In this document: in pieces, positions 39,570 to 49,943 of the stretch | How the letters are laid out: each line of letters starts with the position of its first letter | Numbering within the stretch: position 1 is the first letter of the stretch | Source of the DNA: Rathayibacter rathayi | GTDB lineage: Bacteria > Actinomycetota > Actinomycetes > Actinomycetales > Microbacteriaceae | Assembly: GCF_004011095.1 (NCBI RefSeq) | Contig: NZ_CP028129.1 | Location: forward strand, 1,116,001 to 1,180,000 | Length of the DNA stretch: 64,000 nucleotides | Direction: 5' to 3' | The notes under the pieces: model-generated | The model's database searches: none | The model's input: the letters and a program-made list of their open reading frames with translations, nothing else | Told to the model about the DNA's origin: nothing | Program-made: the position numbers and the translations under genes

Positions 39570-40538
39570 TTAGGAAGCGCTGCGGGCCCCGGCCTTCTCA
39601 GTAAGCATGTCGACCCCGCGCGAGATCACTTCACCGTACAGGTCATCCGGGTCGAGGCGGCGCAGCTCCTCCGCCAGGCAGTCCCGGAGGCTGCGGCGCG
39701 GGAGCGAAATGTCGTGTACCGGCTGCTCGGGCTGTGTGAGCGTCGCGATGTCGGGGACGGAGCGCTCAAGCTCGATGACCCCGGAGTCGCGGATGAGCCG
39801 CACGCCGTGGATCCCGCTGGATCCGGTCGCGCTGATCGTGAGCTCGTGGTCGACAGGGATGTCGAGCTCGAGCTGCAGCCAGGCGGCGAGCAGGATCGTC
39901 GAGGGCGAGTCGGGAGCGCCCGAGACCTCGACGGCGGTGATCGGCTCGTACGGCGGCTGATCGAGAACGGCGGCGAGCTGCGCCCGCCAGAGCGTGAGGC
40001 GGGTCCAGGCGAAGTCAGTGTCACCGGGTGCGTAGGTGGAGGCCAGGTGATGCAGCGCCTCCGCCGGGTTCGCCTGGGCCGAGGCGTCGGTGATGCGCCG
40101 GGTCGCGATACGGCCGATCGGCGACATCGAGGCGTTCTCGGGCGCGCTGTTCGGCCACCAGGCGACGACGGGAGCATCGGGGAGGAGCAGGCCCGTGACC
40201 AGGCTCTCCTCGTCCACGGCCGCATCGCCGTAAGGGCGCAGGACGACGACCTCGCTCGCGCCGGCGTCCCCTCCGACCCGGATTTGCGCATCGACTCGGG
40301 CGGTCGCGTCGACCGGGACCGTGGTGGTGCCGTCATCCTTCGAGACCACGATGACGCGCATCGGATGCTCGCGGGACGCATCGTTGGCGGCCTCGATGGC
40401 CTCCTCCTCGTGACCCCGGGAGGTCGCGATGATGAGGGTCAGAACGCGGCCGAGGGCGACGGCGCCGCCCTCCTCGCGGATCTTGACGAGGGTCTTCGAG
40501 ACCTCGCTCGTCGTGGTGTCGGGCAGATCGACGATCAT
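39570..40538 (-). CDS. opcA: Glucose-6-phosphate dehydrogenase assembly protein OpcA
   Basis: A 322-aa partner that activates or assembles glucose-6-phosphate dehydrogenase in cyanobacteria and actinobacteria. Segments seen: MIVDLPDTTTSEVSKTLVKI, LLLPDAPVVAWWPNSAPEN and DFAWTRLTLWRAQLAAVLDQ. The ATG overlaps the zwf stop by 4 nt (ATGA at 40535-40538), giving coupled synthesis of enzyme and partner. Confidence 0.95.
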   Translation of the reverse strand: MIVDLPDTTTSEVSKTLVKIREEGGAVALGRVLTLIIATSRGHEEEAIEAANDASREHPMRVIVVSKDDGTTTVPVDATARVDAQIRVGGDAGASEVVVLRPYGDAAVDEESLVTGLLLPDAPVVAWWPNSAPENASMSPIGRIATRRITDASAQANPAEALHHLASTYAPGDTDFAWTRLTLWRAQLAAVLDQPPYEPITAVEVSGAPDSPSTILLAAWLQLELDIPVDHELTISATGSSGIHGVRLIRDSGVIELERSVPDIATLTQPEQPVHDISLPRRSLRDCLAEELRRLDPDDLYGEVISRGVDMLTEKAGARSAS

Positions 40539-42073
40539 GGGCGCCTCCAGGTGCGGCCGTCGCGGGCGAGGAGCTCGTCGGCGGAATCGGGGCCCCAGGT
40601 TCCGGGGCGGTACTGCTCGGGCTGGCCCTGCGTGGCCCAGAACTCCTCGATCGGGTCGAGGATCTTCCAGGACAGCTCGACTTCCTCGTGCCGGGGGAAC
40701 AGCGGCGGCTCGCCCAGCAGGACGTCGAGGATGAGGCGCTCGTAGGCCTCGGGGCTCGCCTCCGTGAAGGCGTGGCCGTAGCCGAAGTCCATCGTCACGT
40801 CACGCACCTGCATCCCGGCGCCGGGCACCTTGGAGCCGAAGCGCATGGTGACGCCCTCGTCGGGCTGCACGCGGATGACGAGCGCGTTCTGGCCGAGCGA
40901 CGTGGTCTGGCTCTCGGCGAAGAGCTGCTGCGGTGCGCGCTTGAACACGACGGCGATCTCGGTGACACGGCGACCGAGGCGCTTCCCGGCCCGCAGGTAG
41001 AACGGGACGCCGGCCCAGCGGCGGGTACCGATGTCCAGGCGCATGGCGGCGTAGGTCTCGGTGGTCGAGGTGGGGCTCATGCCGTCCTCGTCGAGGAAGC
41101 CGAGCACCTTTTCCCCGCCCTGCCACCCGCCGGCGTACTGCCCGCGAGCGGTCGCGCTCGAGAGGTCGGCGGGGAGGCGGACAGCCGCGAGCACCTTCTC
41201 CTTCTCGGCGCGGAGGTCGGCCGCGTCGAACGAGATCGGCTCCTCCATAGCGGTAAGCGCGAGCAGCTGGAGGAGGTGGTTCTGGATGACGTCGCGCGCC
41301 GCTCCGATGCCGTCGTAATAGCCGGCACGACCGCCGACACCGATGTCCTCGGCCATAGTGATCTGGACATGGTCGACGTAGTTCGAGTTCCAGAGCGGCT
41401 CATACATCATGTTGGCAAAGCGCAACGCCAGGATGTTTTGGACCGTCTCCTTGCCGAGGTAGTGGTCGATCCGGAAGACAGAGTCGGGGGGGAAGACCGA
41501 CTCGACGACATCGTTGAGTGCGCGGGCCGTCTTCAGGTCGCTGCCGAACGGCTTCTCGATGACGACGCGGCGCCACTGGCCGTCCTTCTGCTCGGCGAGA
41601 CCCGAGTTGCGCAGCTGCTCGGTGACCTGCGGGAAGGACTTTGGGGGGATCGAGAGGTAGAAGGCGAAGTTGCCGTTCGTCCCGCGCTCGCGGTCGAGCT
41701 CGTCGACCGTGGTCTTCAGACGCGCGAACGCCTCCGGATCGTCGAACTCGCCCTGCACGAAGCGGATGCCCTGCGCGAGTTGCGCCCAGACCTCCTCGTG
41801 GAACTCGGTGCGCGCGTGCTTCTTGACCGAGTCATGGACGACCTGCTCGAAGTCTTGGTCGTCCCAATCGCGCCGAGCGAATCCGACGAGGGCGAAGCCG
41901 GGCGGGAGGAGGCCGCGGTTCGCGAGGTCGTACACCGCTGGCATGAGCTTCTTGCGGGAAAGGTCGCCGGTCACGCCGAAGATGACGAGCCCGCTGGGCC
42001 CGGCGATCCGGTTCAACCGGCGGTCGAAGCTCAACCTCAGCGGGTTGAACTCGGGGGTGATGTCCACAGACAT
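40535..42073 (-). CDS. zwf: Glucose-6-phosphate 1-dehydrogenase
   Basis: Oxidises glucose 6-phosphate to 6-phosphogluconolactone with NADP+, the entry to the pentose-phosphate pathway. The 512-aa protein has the coenzyme motif GVTGDLSRKKLMPA and the active-site signature RIDHYLGKETVQN. ATG 42073 follows GAAGGACACTG; the frame upstream is unlike the family. Confidence 0.97.
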   Translation of the reverse strand: MSVDITPEFNPLRLSFDRRLNRIAGPSGLVIFGVTGDLSRKKLMPAVYDLANRGLLPPGFALVGFARRDWDDQDFEQVVHDSVKKHARTEFHEEVWAQLAQGIRFVQGEFDDPEAFARLKTTVDELDRERGTNGNFAFYLSIPPKSFPQVTEQLRNSGLAEQKDGQWRRVVIEKPFGSDLKTARALNDVVESVFPPDSVFRIDHYLGKETVQNILALRFANMMYEPLWNSNYVDHVQITMAEDIGVGGRAGYYDGIGAARDVIQNHLLQLLALTAMEEPISFDAADLRAEKEKVLAAVRLPADLSSATARGQYAGGWQGGEKVLGFLDEDGMSPTSTTETYAAMRLDIGTRRWAGVPFYLRAGKRLGRRVTEIAVVFKRAPQQLFAESQTTSLGQNALVIRVQPDEGVTMRFGSKVPGAGMQVRDVTMDFGYGHAFTEASPEAYERLILDVLLGEPPLFPRHEEVELSWKILDPIEEFWATQGQPEQYRPGTWGPDSADELLARDGRTWRRP

Positions 42074-42183
42074 GTGCAGTGTCCTTCTGTGGGCCGGTGG
42101 AACCGGCGCACTGCTCTCGGTGAGGAGGAGGGGAGGAGTGGGCGCGCATTCGCCCAGGGGTGTGATCGCGAAGACGGCCGCGG

Positions 42184-42224
42184 GCACTCCGCTGCACACC
42201 GGGGAAGGCGCGGCAGCGGTGTGC
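42184..42224 (-). terminator. Possible hairpin between pgi and zwf
   Basis: GCAC-TC-CGCTGC (42184-42195) pairs with GCAGCG-GT-GTGC (42213-42224) with a 2-nt internal mismatch, 9 nt downstream of the pgi stop. It may attenuate rather than stop transcription into zwf. Confidence 0.4.
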
Positions 42225-42232
42225 TCGGCGGA

Positions 42233-43846
42233 TCAGGTGTTGAGGGCCTCGAAGAGCGCCTCGAGGTCCGCCTCGGGGTCGGTCAGCGTGAGCGTCAGCA
42301 CCGGCCGGCCGTGCTCGGCGAGCACGCTCGCGTCGCCGGCGGCCTGGGCCAGGATCAGCTGGCCGAAGGTGAACGGGCTCTCCGGGATCTCGAGGTCCAC
42401 AGTGGAGCGCTCGGTGATCTGCAGGAACACCCCCGTCGGCGCGCCACCCTTGTGGTACTGACCGGTCGAGTGCAGGAAGCGCGGGCCCCATCCGAAGGTG
42501 ACGGGTCGCTGCGCCTGCGCGGCGAGCAGATCGCGGGCACCCTCGAGCTGCGGCAGGGCGAGGCGGTCGACGTACGCCTGAATCGAGACGTAGCCGCCGT
42601 CGCCCAGCTGAGCGAGGAGGCGATCGACGGCCGCGGCGACAGTCGTGACACCCTCGGTGACGCTGCTGCTGCCGGTGACCTCGATGCCCGCGTCGGTGAA
42701 CGCGGGCGCCTCGGGCGCGGGGCGCTTGTCGAGCAGCGCCCGGGTCGCGACCTTGGCCGACTCGACATCGGGCTGGTCGAACGGGTTGATCCCGAGCAGG
42801 CGCCCCGCGACCGCGACCGCGTACTCCCAGGTCAACATCTGCGCGCCGAGCGAGCCGGAGAGGAGGATCTCGCCCTCGTGGCGGTCGCGCGGGAACAGAT
42901 GCAGCGCAGTGGCGTCCTCGACGAGGCGGACGACTTGCACGTCGGGCAGGTCCTCCGAGAGTTCGGGGGCGAGGGTGCCAAGGACGACGGGGAGGATGCC
43001 CGTGCCGTCCTTGCCGGTGGACTCCGCGATGAGCTGCTCCGCCCAGTCCGCGAAGCCGACGATGTCGGTCCCGTCGGCGACGATCGCGAGCTTGTCGCGA
43101 CGGGGGCTGGTCGCGGCGATCGCCGCTCCGAGGATCAGTCCCGGGTTCTCCGGGCTGTCGACGGCGAGCCCGAGGGAGGCCTCGGCCGCTTCGTCGAGGA
43201 GGGCCTCGATGTCGGCGCCGGCGAGCCCGGAGGGCACGAGTCCGAACGCGGAGAGCGCCGAGAAGCGCCCGCCGATGTTCGGGTCGGCGTTGAAGACGCG
43301 GTAGCCCGCCTCGCGGGACGCTGAGTCCAGCGGCGAGCCCGGGTCGGTCACGATGACGATGCGCTCGAGCGGGTCGATGCCCGCCTGGGTGAACGCCTTC
43401 TCGTAAGCCTTCTTCTGGCTGGCGGTCTCGACGGTCGAGCCGGACTTGGAGGAGATGACGACCGCGGTCGAGGCGAGGCGGTCAGTCAGGGCCGCGAGCA
43501 CCTGACCGGGCGCCGTCGAGTCGAGCACGGTCAGCTCCACTCCGGCCGTGCGCGTGATGACCTCCGGCGCGAGCGAGGAGCCGCCCATGCCGCCCAGGAC
43601 GATGTGGTCGATCCCGTTGGTCTGGAACTCCTCGCGCAGGGCGAGGATCGCCGGGACGAGGGGGCGGGAGACGGTGGTCGACTCGGTCCAGCCGAGGCGC
43701 TTGGCGGACTCCTCCTCTGCCGCGGCGCCCCACAGCGTGGGGACCTGGGCAGTGATCCCGGACGCGACCTCGTCGGCGACGAGTTCCGGGACGACGCGAT
43801 CGACGGCCTTTCCGGCGTCTCCGCTGACGTGGATTTGGAGAGCCAT
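42233..43846 (-). CDS. pgi: Glucose-6-phosphate isomerase
   Basis: Interconverts glucose 6-phosphate and fructose 6-phosphate. The 537-aa protein is of the divergent actinobacterial type: LGGMGGSSLAPEV, SSKSGSTVETASQKK (the SIS sugar-binding loops) and a late FGWGPRFLHSTGQYHKGG. ATG 43846 is chosen because conserved sequence begins there and it starts 2 nt past the tal stop. Confidence 0.93.
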   Translation of the reverse strand: MALQIHVSGDAGKAVDRVVPELVADEVASGITAQVPTLWGAAAEEESAKRLGWTESTTVSRPLVPAILALREEFQTNGIDHIVLGGMGGSSLAPEVITRTAGVELTVLDSTAPGQVLAALTDRLASTAVVISSKSGSTVETASQKKAYEKAFTQAGIDPLERIVIVTDPGSPLDSASREAGYRVFNADPNIGGRFSALSAFGLVPSGLAGADIEALLDEAAEASLGLAVDSPENPGLILGAAIAATSPRRDKLAIVADGTDIVGFADWAEQLIAESTGKDGTGILPVVLGTLAPELSEDLPDVQVVRLVEDATALHLFPRDRHEGEILLSGSLGAQMLTWEYAVAVAGRLLGINPFDQPDVESAKVATRALLDKRPAPEAPAFTDAGIEVTGSSSVTEGVTTVAAAVDRLLAQLGDGGYVSIQAYVDRLALPQLEGARDLLAAQAQRPVTFGWGPRFLHSTGQYHKGGAPTGVFLQITERSTVDLEIPESPFTFGQLILAQAAGDASVLAEHGRPVLTLTLTDPEADLEALFEALNT

Positions 43847-43848
43847 GA

Positions 43849-44970
43849 TCAGGCCTGCGCCTTCGCGCCCTCGAGCGCAGCGGTGACGGTGTCGAGCAGC
43901 TCGTTCCAGGAGACAATGAACTTCTCGACTCCCTCCTTCTCGAGCAGCTCGGTGACGTCGGCGTACGAGACGCCCTGCGCCGCGACGGCGTCGAGGACGG
44001 CGTTCGCGTCGGCGTAGGAGCCGGTGACGGTGTCGCCGGTGATCTCGCCGTGCTCGAAGGTCGCCTCGAGGGTCTTCTCGGGCATCGTGTTGACGACGCC
44101 GGCTGCAACGAGCTCGGTCACGTAGAGCGTGTCGGGGAGGTCGGTCGACTTGACGCCGGTCGAGGCCCACAGGGGGCGCTGGCGGTTGGCGCCCGACTCC
44201 TGCAGCAGCAGTGCGCGCTCGGTGGCGAACGCCTCGACGAAGACCTCGTAAGCGAGCTGCGCGTTGGCAACACCCGACTTGCTCTTCAGCGCGCGGGCCT
44301 CGTCGGAGCCGACGGCCTCGAGGCGCTTGTCGATCTCGGTGTCGACGCGCGAGACGAAGAACGAGGCGACGGAGTGGATGGTCGACAGGTCGATGCCGGC
44401 CTCCTTGGCTTTCTCGAGTCCGGCCAGGTAGGCGTTGATGACGGCTCGATAGCGGGCGAGCGAGAAGATCAGCGTGACGTTCACCGAGATGCCGGCGCCG
44501 ATGACCTCGGTGATGGCCTCGAGGCCCTCGACGGTCGCGGGGATCTTGATCATCGCGTTCGGGCGGTCCACCTTGGTCCACAGGGCCTTGGCCTGCTCGA
44601 TGGTGCCCTGGGCGTCGTGCGCGAGCCCGGGCTCGACCTCGATCGAGACGCGGCCGTCGTAGCCGTCGGTGGCGTCGTAGATCGGGCGGAAGATGTCGGA
44701 CGCCGCGGCGACGTCGTCGGTCGTGATCTCGAAGACGGCGTCGGTCACCGAGGTGCCGGCGGCGGCGAGCTCGCGCACCTGCGCGTCGTAAGACTCGCCG
44801 TTGGTGAGGGCGGCGGCGAAGATCGTCGGGTTCGTGGTGACGCCGACGACGTTCTTCTCTTCGATCACCTTTTTCAGTACCCCGGAGGAGATGCGCGAGC
44901 GGGAGAGATCGTCGAGCCAGATGCTGACGCCGGCGGCGGAAAGTTCTGCGGTGGGGGTGTTCTCAGTCAT
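43849..44970 (-). CDS. tal: Transaldolase
   Basis: Moves a three-carbon unit between sedoheptulose 7-phosphate and glyceraldehyde 3-phosphate. The 373-aa long-type transaldolase has the opening [18 protein letters not shown], the Schiff-base lysine in [10 protein letters not shown] and [14 protein letters not shown] 44970 follows AGAAGATAGAGAC. It is separated from tkt by a terminator, so it is likely also expressed from its own promoter. Confidence 0.96.
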   Translation of the reverse strand: MTENTPTAELSAAGVSIWLDDLSRSRISSGVLKKVIEEKNVVGVTTNPTIFAAALTNGESYDAQVRELAAAGTSVTDAVFEITTDDVAAASDIFRPIYDATDGYDGRVSIEVEPGLAHDAQGTIEQAKALWTKVDRPNAMIKIPATVEGLEAITEVIGAGISVNVTLIFSLARYRAVINAYLAGLEKAKEAGIDLSTIHSVASFFVSRVDTEIDKRLEAVGSDEARALKSKSGVANAQLAYEVFVEAFATERALLLQESGANRQRPLWASTGVKSTDLPDTLYVTELVAAGVVNTMPEKTLEATFEHGEITGDTVTGSYADANAVLDAVAAQGVSYADVTELLEKEGVEKFIVSWNELLDTVTAALEGAKAQA

Positions 44971-45030
44971 GTCTCTATCTTCTTCTGCGTCGGTGGTGCG
45001 GGGTGTGCGGGGGAGCCGGGGGCCCGAGCG

Positions 45031-45063
45031 CGAAGGCCGCGTCCGTGGTGGACGCGGCCTTCG
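45031..45063 (-). terminator. Terminator between tkt and tal
   Basis: A perfect 14-bp stem (45031-45044 with 45050-45063) around GTGGT, 2 nt beyond the tkt stop on the minus strand. Confidence 0.82.
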
Positions 45064-45065
45064 GG

Positions 45066-47159
45066 TCAGGAGGCTGCGAGCGACTCCTTGGCGGCGGACA
45101 GAGCCGCCTCGGTGGTGATCCCGAACTCGCGGAACAGGGTCTTGTAGTCGGCCGAGGCGCCGAAGTGCTCGATCGACACGGAACGGCCGGCGTCGCCGAC
45201 GTACTTCAGCCAGCCCAGGCTCAGGCCGGCCTCGATCGAGACGCGCGCCTTGACGGAGGAGGGGAGCACCTTCTCGCGGTACTCGGCGTCCTGCTCCTCA
45301 AACCATTCGAGCGACGGAGCCGAGACAACGCGGGCGTTGATGCCCTCGCCCTTCAGCACTTCGCGTGCTTCGACGGCGATCTGGACCTCGGATCCGGTCG
45401 CGATGAAGATCACGTCCGGGCTGCCGTTCGGTGCCTCGGCCAGGATGTACGCACCACGGGCGACGTTCGCGGCGGAGGCGAAGGTCTCGCCCTCCGCGTC
45501 GCCCTCGCCACGCTCGAACACGGGAATGTTCTGGCGGGTGAGCGCGAGGCCGGCGGGGCCCTCGCGGCGCTCGAGGATGGTCTTCCAGGCGTAGGCGACC
45601 TCGTTCGCGTCGCCGGGGCGGACGATGTCCAGGCCCGGGATCGCGCGCAGGGTCGCCAGCTGTTCGATCGGCTGGTGGGTCGGGCCGTCCTCGCCGAGTG
45701 CCACGGAGTCGTGGGTCCAGACGTAGATCGCCGGCGCCTTCATCAGCGCGGCAAGACGGACCGCCGGGCGCATGTAGTCGGAGAAGATCAGGAAGGTGCC
45801 GCCGAAGGGGCGGGTGTTCCCGTGCAGAACGATCCCGTTGAGGATCGCGCCCATCGCGTGCTCACGGATGCCGAAGTGCAGCACGCGGCCGCCCTTCGTG
45901 CCGGTCCACTCATGCGTCGAGAACTCCGACGGGACGAAGGAGCCGGCTCCCTCGATCGTGGTGTTGTTCGACTCGGCCAGGTCGGCGGAACCGCCCCACA
46001 GCTCGGGGATCACCCCGGCGAGGGCGTTGATGACTTTGCCGGACGCGGCGCGGGTCGAGACCTCCTTGCCGGGTTCGAAGACGGGGAGCGCCTCCTGGAC
46101 GCCTTCGGGCAGACCGCCGGAGAGGACCCGGTCCAGCAGCTCCTTCTTCTCGGGGTTCGCGGACGCCCAGGTGGCGAACTGCTCGTCCCATTCGGCGTGC
46201 TGCACTCGGCCACGCTCGACTGCTCCGCGGGTGTGCTGGATGACCTCGTCGGCGACGTCGAAGGTCGTGTCGGGGTCGAAGCCGAGCACCTCCTTCAGGC
46301 CGCGGAGTTCGTCGGAGCCCAGGGCGGAGCCGTGGATCTTGCCGGTGTTCTGCTTCTTCGGCGAGGGCCAGCCGATGATGGTGCGCAGGATGATGAGCGA
46401 CGGCTTGTCAGTCTCGCCCTTCGCGGCCTCGATCGCGGCGTGCAGCTCGGCGAGGTCCTCGTGGTACTCGCCGGTCTTCTTCCAGTCGACGACCTGCACC
46501 TGCCAGTCGTACGCCTCGTAGCGCGCCTTGACGTCCTCGGTGAAGGCGATGTTGGTATCGTCCTCGATCGAGATCTGGTTGGAGTCGTAGATGACGACCA
46601 GATTGCCGAGCTGCTGGTGGCCGGCGAGCGAGGATGCCTCGCTGGTAATGCCCTCCTGCAGGTCGCCGTCGCCGGCGATGACGTAGACGAAGTGGTCGAA
46701 CGGAGAGGTGCCCGCGGCGGCCTCCGGGTCGAACAGGTCGCGCTCGAAGCGCGAGGCGTAGGCGAAGCCCACGGCGGAGGCAAGACCCTGACCGAGCGGG
46801 CCGGTCGTGATCTCGACGCCGTCGGTGTGGCCGTACTCGGGGTGGCCCGGGGTCTTCGAACCCCAGGTGCGCAGCGCCTTGAGGTCGTCGAGCTCGAGTC
46901 CGTAGCCGCCCAGGTAGAACTGGACGTACTGCGTCAGCGAGGAGTGGCCGACCGACAGGATGAAGCGGTCACGGCCGATCCAGGTGGCATCGGACGGATC
47001 GCGGCGCATGACCTTCTGGAACAGGAGGTATGCGGCCGGCGCGAGACTCATGGCGGTTCCGGGATGGCCGTTGCCGACCTTCTCGACCGCATCCGCGGCG
47101 AGAACCCTCGCCGTGTCGACTGCCTTCTCGTCAATGGATTCCCATTGCAGTTCTGACAC
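45066..47159 (-). CDS. tkt: Transketolase
   Basis: A thiamine-diphosphate enzyme that moves two-carbon units in the pentose-phosphate pathway. The 697-aa protein has [14 protein letters not shown], the TPP motif GDGDLQEGI...[19 protein letters not shown] and the C-terminal domain. GTG 47159 is preceded by AAGGGT at 10-15 nt; the frame upstream is not conserved. It heads the minus-strand carbon block, divergent from ctaB. Confidence 0.97.
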   Translation of the reverse strand: MSELQWESIDEKAVDTARVLAADAVEKVGNGHPGTAMSLAPAAYLLFQKVMRRDPSDATWIGRDRFILSVGHSSLTQYVQFYLGGYGLELDDLKALRTWGSKTPGHPEYGHTDGVEITTGPLGQGLASAVGFAYASRFERDLFDPEAAAGTSPFDHFVYVIAGDGDLQEGITSEASSLAGHQQLGNLVVIYDSNQISIEDDTNIAFTEDVKARYEAYDWQVQVVDWKKTGEYHEDLAELHAAIEAAKGETDKPSLIILRTIIGWPSPKKQNTGKIHGSALGSDELRGLKEVLGFDPDTTFDVADEVIQHTRGAVERGRVQHAEWDEQFATWASANPEKKELLDRVLSGGLPEGVQEALPVFEPGKEVSTRAASGKVINALAGVIPELWGGSADLAESNNTTIEGAGSFVPSEFSTHEWTGTKGGRVLHFGIREHAMGAILNGIVLHGNTRPFGGTFLIFSDYMRPAVRLAALMKAPAIYVWTHDSVALGEDGPTHQPIEQLATLRAIPGLDIVRPGDANEVAYAWKTILERREGPAGLALTRQNIPVFERGEGDAEGETFASAANVARGAYILAEAPNGSPDVIFIATGSEVQIAVEAREVLKGEGINARVVSAPSLEWFEEQDAEYREKVLPSSVKARVSIEAGLSLGWLKYVGDAGRSVSIEHFGASADYKTLFREFGITTEAALSAAKESLAAS

Positions 47160-47476
47160 TTGGTACTGACCCTTCTCGAGACGTGGGGCAGACGGGGACC
47201 GTCCGCCCTCTCGCATGGTGGCGCACGCCGCATGACGACGTCGACACGATGCTCCGGCGACGGCCCTCTCGGCCCCGTGCCGACGATCATCGGGCGGGCT
47301 CGGAGACGTACCGGGCACTCTGGCGAGCAGTCCCGAGTATACGGAGGGGGTGCCCCGTGGACCGGGGGTTGTGCGGTCGCATTTGTCTGCGACCGATTGG
47401 ACAAGCGTGCACGCCGAACCCTGATCCCGGCGGGCGCATTACACTCGTTTGGGATCATCGAATCGTTAGAGGAGCA
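47160..47476. promoter_or_regulatory. Divergent tkt/ctaB promoter region
   Basis: A 317-nt gene-free region. On the minus strand, TATACT (complement of 47336-47341) is a candidate -10 for tkt, giving a ~170-nt leader. On the plus strand, TACACT at 47440-47445 is a candidate -10 for ctaB. Neither has a good -35. I see no gene or repeat in the remainder. Confidence 0.45.
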
Positions 47477-48409
47477 ATGGACGCAGTCGTGGAGACCACC
47501 ACCGTCGAGCGGGGCAGGGCGTCGACGACGACCCTCTCGCGCAAGGTGAAGGCCTTCGTCGCTCTGACGAAGCCGCGGGTGATCGAGCTCCTCCTCGTGG
47601 TGACCGCTCCCACGATGATCTTGGCGCAGGGCGGGATCCCGAATCTGCTGCTCGTGCTGAACGTCCTCATCGGCGGAGCGTTGAGCGCGGGATCCGCCGG
47701 CGCCTTCAACTGCTACTTCGACCGTGACATCGACCGGATCATGAAGCGGACGAAAAATCGTCCGCTCGTGACGGGCGAGATCTCGGACCGCTCGGCGCTC
47801 GTGTTCGCGACGACGATCGGCGTGCTTTCGATCCTCTGGCTCGGTCTGACCGCCAACTGGCTCTCCGCGGGCCTCTCGCTCGCCGCGATCGTCATCTATG
47901 TCGTCTTCTACACTCTCTTCCTCAAGCGCCGCACCCCGCAGAACATCGTCTGGGGCGGGATTGCGGGCTGCATGCCCGTTCTGATCGGCTGGGCTGCGGT
48001 GACGAACTCGCTCGACTGGACACCGGTCATCCTCTTTTCGGTCATCTTCCTCTGGACACCGCCGCACTACTGGCCGCTTTCGATGAAGTACCGCGACGAC
48101 TACCAGGCGGCCGGCGTCCCCATGCTGGCCGTCGTTCGCGGGCGCACCATCGTGGGGCTCCAGGTGATCCTCTACGCCTGGGCCACCGTCGTCTGCTCAC
48201 TCCTGCTCATTCCCGTTGCGGGCATGGGTGTCCTCTACACCGTGGTCGCCCTCGGTAGCGGAGTCTGGTTCGTCGCCGAGACGCACCGCCTGTACAGCCT
48301 GGCGATCCGTCACGAGCACGTCTCGCCCATGCGGGTCTTCCACGGCTCGATCGGATACCTCACCCTGCTCTTCCTCGCCGTCGGCATCGACCCGCTGCTG
48401 ACGTTGTGA
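47477..48409 (+). CDS. ctaB: Protoheme IX farnesyltransferase (heme O synthase)
   Basis: A membrane prenyltransferase that makes heme O from heme b and farnesyl diphosphate for aa3-type oxidase. The 310-aa UbiA-family protein has about eight to nine membrane helices, the allylic diphosphate motif [19 protein letters not shown] and the second loop [16 protein letters not shown] 47477 has GAGGAGC directly upstream. Its stop overlaps the ctaA start. Confidence 0.96.
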   Translation: MDAVVETTTVERGRASTTTLSRKVKAFVALTKPRVIELLLVVTAPTMILAQGGIPNLLLVLNVLIGGALSAGSAGAFNCYFDRDIDRIMKRTKNRPLVTGEISDRSALVFATTIGVLSILWLGLTANWLSAGLSLAAIVIYVVFYTLFLKRRTPQNIVWGGIAGCMPVLIGWAAVTNSLDWTPVILFSVIFLWTPPHYWPLSMKYRDDYQAAGVPMLAVVRGRTIVGLQVILYAWATVVCSLLLIPVAGMGVLYTVVALGSGVWFVAETHRLYSLAIRHEHVSPMRVFHGSIGYLTLLFLAVGIDPLLTL

Positions 48410-49368
48410 TGATCACCCCGTTCTCCTTCCTCGCGGAGCGGGTGAGCCTGGGACCACGCGCTCTGCGCTGGGGGACCACCGCAGCGCTCGTCGCCAGCAT
48501 CCTGATCATTTTCTTCGGGGGCGTCGTCCGGCTCACCGGCTCCGGGCTCGGCTGCCCGACCTGGCCGGCCTGCGAGGCGGGGTCGCTCACCTCCACCCCG
48601 GAACTCGGGATCCACGGCGTCATCGAGTTCACCAATCGCGCCTTTACTGGCGTCCTCGTGGTGGCGGTGGGCTGGGCGATCACCGTTGCGCGCCTGCAGA
48701 AGCCTCGCGATCGCACGATGACCCGCCTGGCGTGGTCGCAGTTCTGGCTGGTGGTCGCGAATGCTCTCGCCGGCGGAGCGACCGTGCACTCGGGTCTGAA
48801 CCCGTACATCGTGGCCGGGCACTTCGTGCTCGCGATCGCTCTGCTCACCACGACCGCCCTCACCTGGCACCGCGCCCACCGTTCCCCGTCCGTCGCCTTC
48901 GCACCGGACCGCACCACGCGAGCGCTCAGCATCGGGCTCGTCGCTCTCACCCTGCTCGTGATCCTCATCGGGACTCTCGTGACGGGCACGGGTCCGCACG
49001 CCGGCGACTCCGCGGAGGTGCCCCGCATGCAGTTCCACTGGGAAAGCGTGACCGTCGTCCACGGAGTCCTCGGGACGGCGGTGTTGCTCGCGGGCGCTGC
49101 GCTGTTCGTGCGCCTGTCGAGGGCGGCGAATTCCGGCCTCGCCCGGCGCCGCGTCGTGACCTTCCTCGTGGTCGTGCTGCTCCAGGCCCTGGTCGGAATC
49201 GTGCAGTCGCTCACGGCGCTGCCCGAGGCGATCGTCGCTGTGCACCTGCTCGGCTCGGCGGTGGTCTGGGTCGGTGTCGTCCGCGTGCTGCTCGATGTGA
49301 ATCCGCGGCTGTTCACCGTGCGTGCTCAGCGCAGCGAAGCCGCTGCGCAGCTCCAGCCGGCCGGTTGA
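48409..49368 (+). CDS. ctaA: Heme A synthase
   Basis: Oxidises heme O to heme A in the cytoplasmic membrane. The protein has 319 aa (320 if GTG 48406 is used) and eight predicted helices in two four-helix halves. Heme-ligand histidines lie in GIHGVIEFTNR, IVAGHFVLAI, VVHGVLGTA and AVHLLGSAVVW; a redox cysteine pair is in GCPTWPAC. Start and ctaB stop overlap (TGATG), so the two steps are coupled. Confidence 0.95.
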   Translation: MITPFSFLAERVSLGPRALRWGTTAALVASILIIFFGGVVRLTGSGLGCPTWPACEAGSLTSTPELGIHGVIEFTNRAFTGVLVVAVGWAITVARLQKPRDRTMTRLAWSQFWLVVANALAGGATVHSGLNPYIVAGHFVLAIALLTTTALTWHRAHRSPSVAFAPDRTTRALSIGLVALTLLVILIGTLVTGTGPHAGDSAEVPRMQFHWESVTVVHGVLGTAVLLAGAALFVRLSRAANSGLARRRVVTFLVVVLLQALVGIVQSLTALPEAIVAVHLLGSAVVWVGVVRVLLDVNPRLFTVRAQRSEAAAQLQPAG

Positions 49369-49537
49369 CCGGTGGAGTCCGCTCGGCGAAGAGCAGGTGT
49401 CGGCGCAGCCTGAGCAGCACGCGGGGGAGCACCCGTAGCGGGAGTTCCGAGGCGAGTGCGCGGGCGAGGGGACCGAACGAGCAGGCGGGCTCGGCAGGCA
49501 GGCCAGCAGCGAGCAGTGCGGTCAGGAGTCGGGCGGG

Positions 49538-49556
49538 GATCGGGATCGGGATCGGG
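49538..49556 (+). repeat. GGGATC hexamer repeat
   Basis: Three tandem GGGATC units, followed by a partial GGGG. It is simple sequence prone to slippage. Confidence 0.6.
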
Positions 49557-49663
49557 GTGCTGTTCGTCATGGGGGAACTGCACCACGGACCACCGACACT
49601 CGTATGGTCAATCCTGTCTGGCGGTATATCGCTCAGCGCCCGGCCGACACCCAGCTGCGAATG

Positions 49664-49692
49664 TTCCGCTGAACGGCCTGCGCCCGTAGAAT
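49664..49692 (+). promoter_or_regulatory. Promoter of the suf operon
   Basis: -35 TTCCGC (49664-49669), a 17-nt spacer, and -10 TAGAAT (49687-49692). This implies a leader of about 245 nt before sufB. Confidence 0.55.
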
Positions 49693-49876
49693 GAGAAGCT
49701 GGTCTCGGTTCATCGGGTCCCGAGTCGTGCTGAGCGCAGCCTGCGTTTCGCGAACGGGGCGCGCGGCCGGCACCGACGTCCCGATGGAGCGCCGACGCAC
49801 ACCTCAGGAATCCCAGGGACGCACATCATCCGCTCCGCGCATCAGATTGATCGCGCGACCGGGCGACGAGCACCCG

Positions 49877-49910
49877 CGGGTCATCCCGGGGGGAATGACT
49901 CCGGGACCCG
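49877..49910 (+). promoter_or_regulatory. Stem-loop in the sufB leader
   Basis: CGGGT-CAT-CCCGG (49877-49889) pairs with CCGGG-ACCCG (49901-49910); the CAT forms a bulge on one side and the loop is 11 nt. It ends 33 nt before ATG 49944. It could be an attenuator or a binding site for an iron-sulfur sensor; this is inference. Confidence 0.4.
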
Positions 49911-49943
49911 ACCGGTTAGCAGTGGGTAGGAAACGAGGTACAC

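Larger units (their letters stand above)
49369..49943. other. 575-nt region between ctaA and sufB
   Basis: No confident gene. The minus strand has an open frame of 85 codons (49313-49570) that starts MTNSTPIPIPIPARLL over a GGGATC tandem repeat (about 49538-49556) and overlaps the ctaA 3' end; it lacks a ribosome site, and I do not count it as a gene. The sufB promoter and leader fill the second half. The SufR repressor gene usually found here in actinobacteria is absent. Confidence 0.5.

Noticed and set aside
49313..49570. Small minus-strand gene between ctaA and sufB
   Set aside because: It overlaps the ctaA end, begins in a hexamer repeat, lacks a ribosome site and has no recognisable motif.
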